The position numbers and the translations under genes were made by a program. Below, one piece after another: positions 20,388 through 20,677 of a stretch of 20,677 nt of DNA (within the stretch, counting starts at the first letter, position 1; the number at the start of each line of letters is the position of its first letter). The notes under the pieces were generated by a model, which was not told the DNA's origin, did no database searches, and saw nothing but the letters and a program-made list of their open reading frames with translations. The DNA comes from Candidatus Latescibacterota bacterium (GTDB taxonomy: Bacteria > Latescibacterota > UBA2968 > UBA8231): the NCBI GenBank assembly GCA_022827165.1, contig JAJDTN010000189.1, positions 1-20,677 of the forward strand. The letters run 5' to 3'.

Positions 20388-20677
20388 TCAGGGACTCGGT
20401 TGCGCCGCCTCGCGCTCCGGCCGCAGTATATTGGGTCCCGCTTTGGTGTTGACGAAGCGTCGCTCGCGATTGGGGTTGCGCCAGCTGCGCACGCCGTGCG
20501 TCGTCGTGCCCGTGTACATGATCACCGTCCCGGCAACCCCCTGCATATGCTTGACCTGCGGCAGGTCGCAGCTGGTTTGCTTCGGGCGCGGCAGCGGCAG
20601 CCGCGCTTTGTGGCTTCCGGGGACTAACATCAGTCCGCCGTCGCCCGTCGCCGTCTCGACGTCTTGGAGCAGCCAGC
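20388..20677 (-). CDS. Phytanoyl-CoA dioxygenase (PhyH)-family protein, C-terminal part
   Basis: The 5' part lies beyond the right edge. The visible 95 codons read WLLQDVETATGDGGLMLVPG, SHK, then GTVIMYTGTTTHGVRSW and NPNRERRFVNTKAGP. These are the second half of the double-stranded beta-helix of Fe(II)/2-oxoglutarate oxygenases of the PhyH family: the D-G-G-L-x-x-V-P-G-S-H strand, the distal iron-binding His in THG and the Arg of NRERRF that binds 2-oxoglutarate. An ATG at 20630 is internal to the strand and is not the true start. PhyH-like enzymes hydroxylate many small molecules; the substrate here is unknown. It converges with the glycosidase-like gene. Confidence 0.85.
   Translation of the reverse strand, partial: WLLQDVETATGDGGLMLVPGSHKARLPLPRPKQTSCDLPQVKHMQGVAGTVIMYTGTTTHGVRSWRNPNRERRFVNTKAGPNILRPEREAAQPSP

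Overview
The window looks like chromosomal DNA from a high-GC, Gram-negative-type bacterium, probably from a poorly cultured phylum. This is inferred from gene content: Tat translocase, HtrA-type periplasmic protease, PssA/Psd phospholipid synthesis, ECF transporter, heparinase-like lyase, enolase-superfamily dehydratase and phytanoyl-CoA dioxygenase. The combination recalls Latescibacterota, Poribacteria or Gemmatimonadota, but nothing here fixes the taxon. There are three zones. No rRNA, tRNA, CRISPR array or insertion sequence was recognised.

Zone 1 (1 to about 5070, all minus strand) is a tight housekeeping operon. In transcription order it reads ecfT, truA, an htrA-like protease, psd, pssA, a DUF4321 membrane protein, tatA and the start of gatA. 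Several junctions are 4-base overlaps (GTGA or CTGA) or direct abutments.

Zone 2 (about 5072 to 12560) is a defence and toxin-antitoxin island. It holds an MntA/HepT pair whose last codon lies one base before the ecfT start, and a single-chain restriction-modification enzyme on the plus strand. It also holds an ApeA-type HEPN anti-phage gene interrupted by one in-frame amber codon, a 5'-truncated and frameshifted PIN toxin translationally coupled to a ribbon-helix-helix antitoxin, and a HicB/HicA pair. A partial duplicate of the 3' end of the neighbouring heparinase gene marks the right side. Base composition drops in apeA (30 of 60 bases are G/C at 10261-10320, against 41 of 60 at 16681-16740), which suggests transfer. 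Several members are broken, so the island appears to be turning over.

Zone 3 (about 13053 to 20677) is a carbohydrate catabolism region. A heparinase II/III-family lyase is divergent from an isochorismatase-fold cysteine hydrolase, an enolase-superfamily sugar-acid dehydratase, a zinc-less MDR dehydrogenase and a secreted glycosidase-like TIM barrel. A 14-base palindrome and two promoter-like elements sit in the divergent spacer. I infer that the set breaks down a uronate-containing or otherwise acidic glycan; the substrate is unknown. The right edge carries the 3' part of a phytanoyl-CoA dioxygenase-family gene, followed in the same frame by the C-terminal remnant of an AAC(3)-family acetyltransferase.
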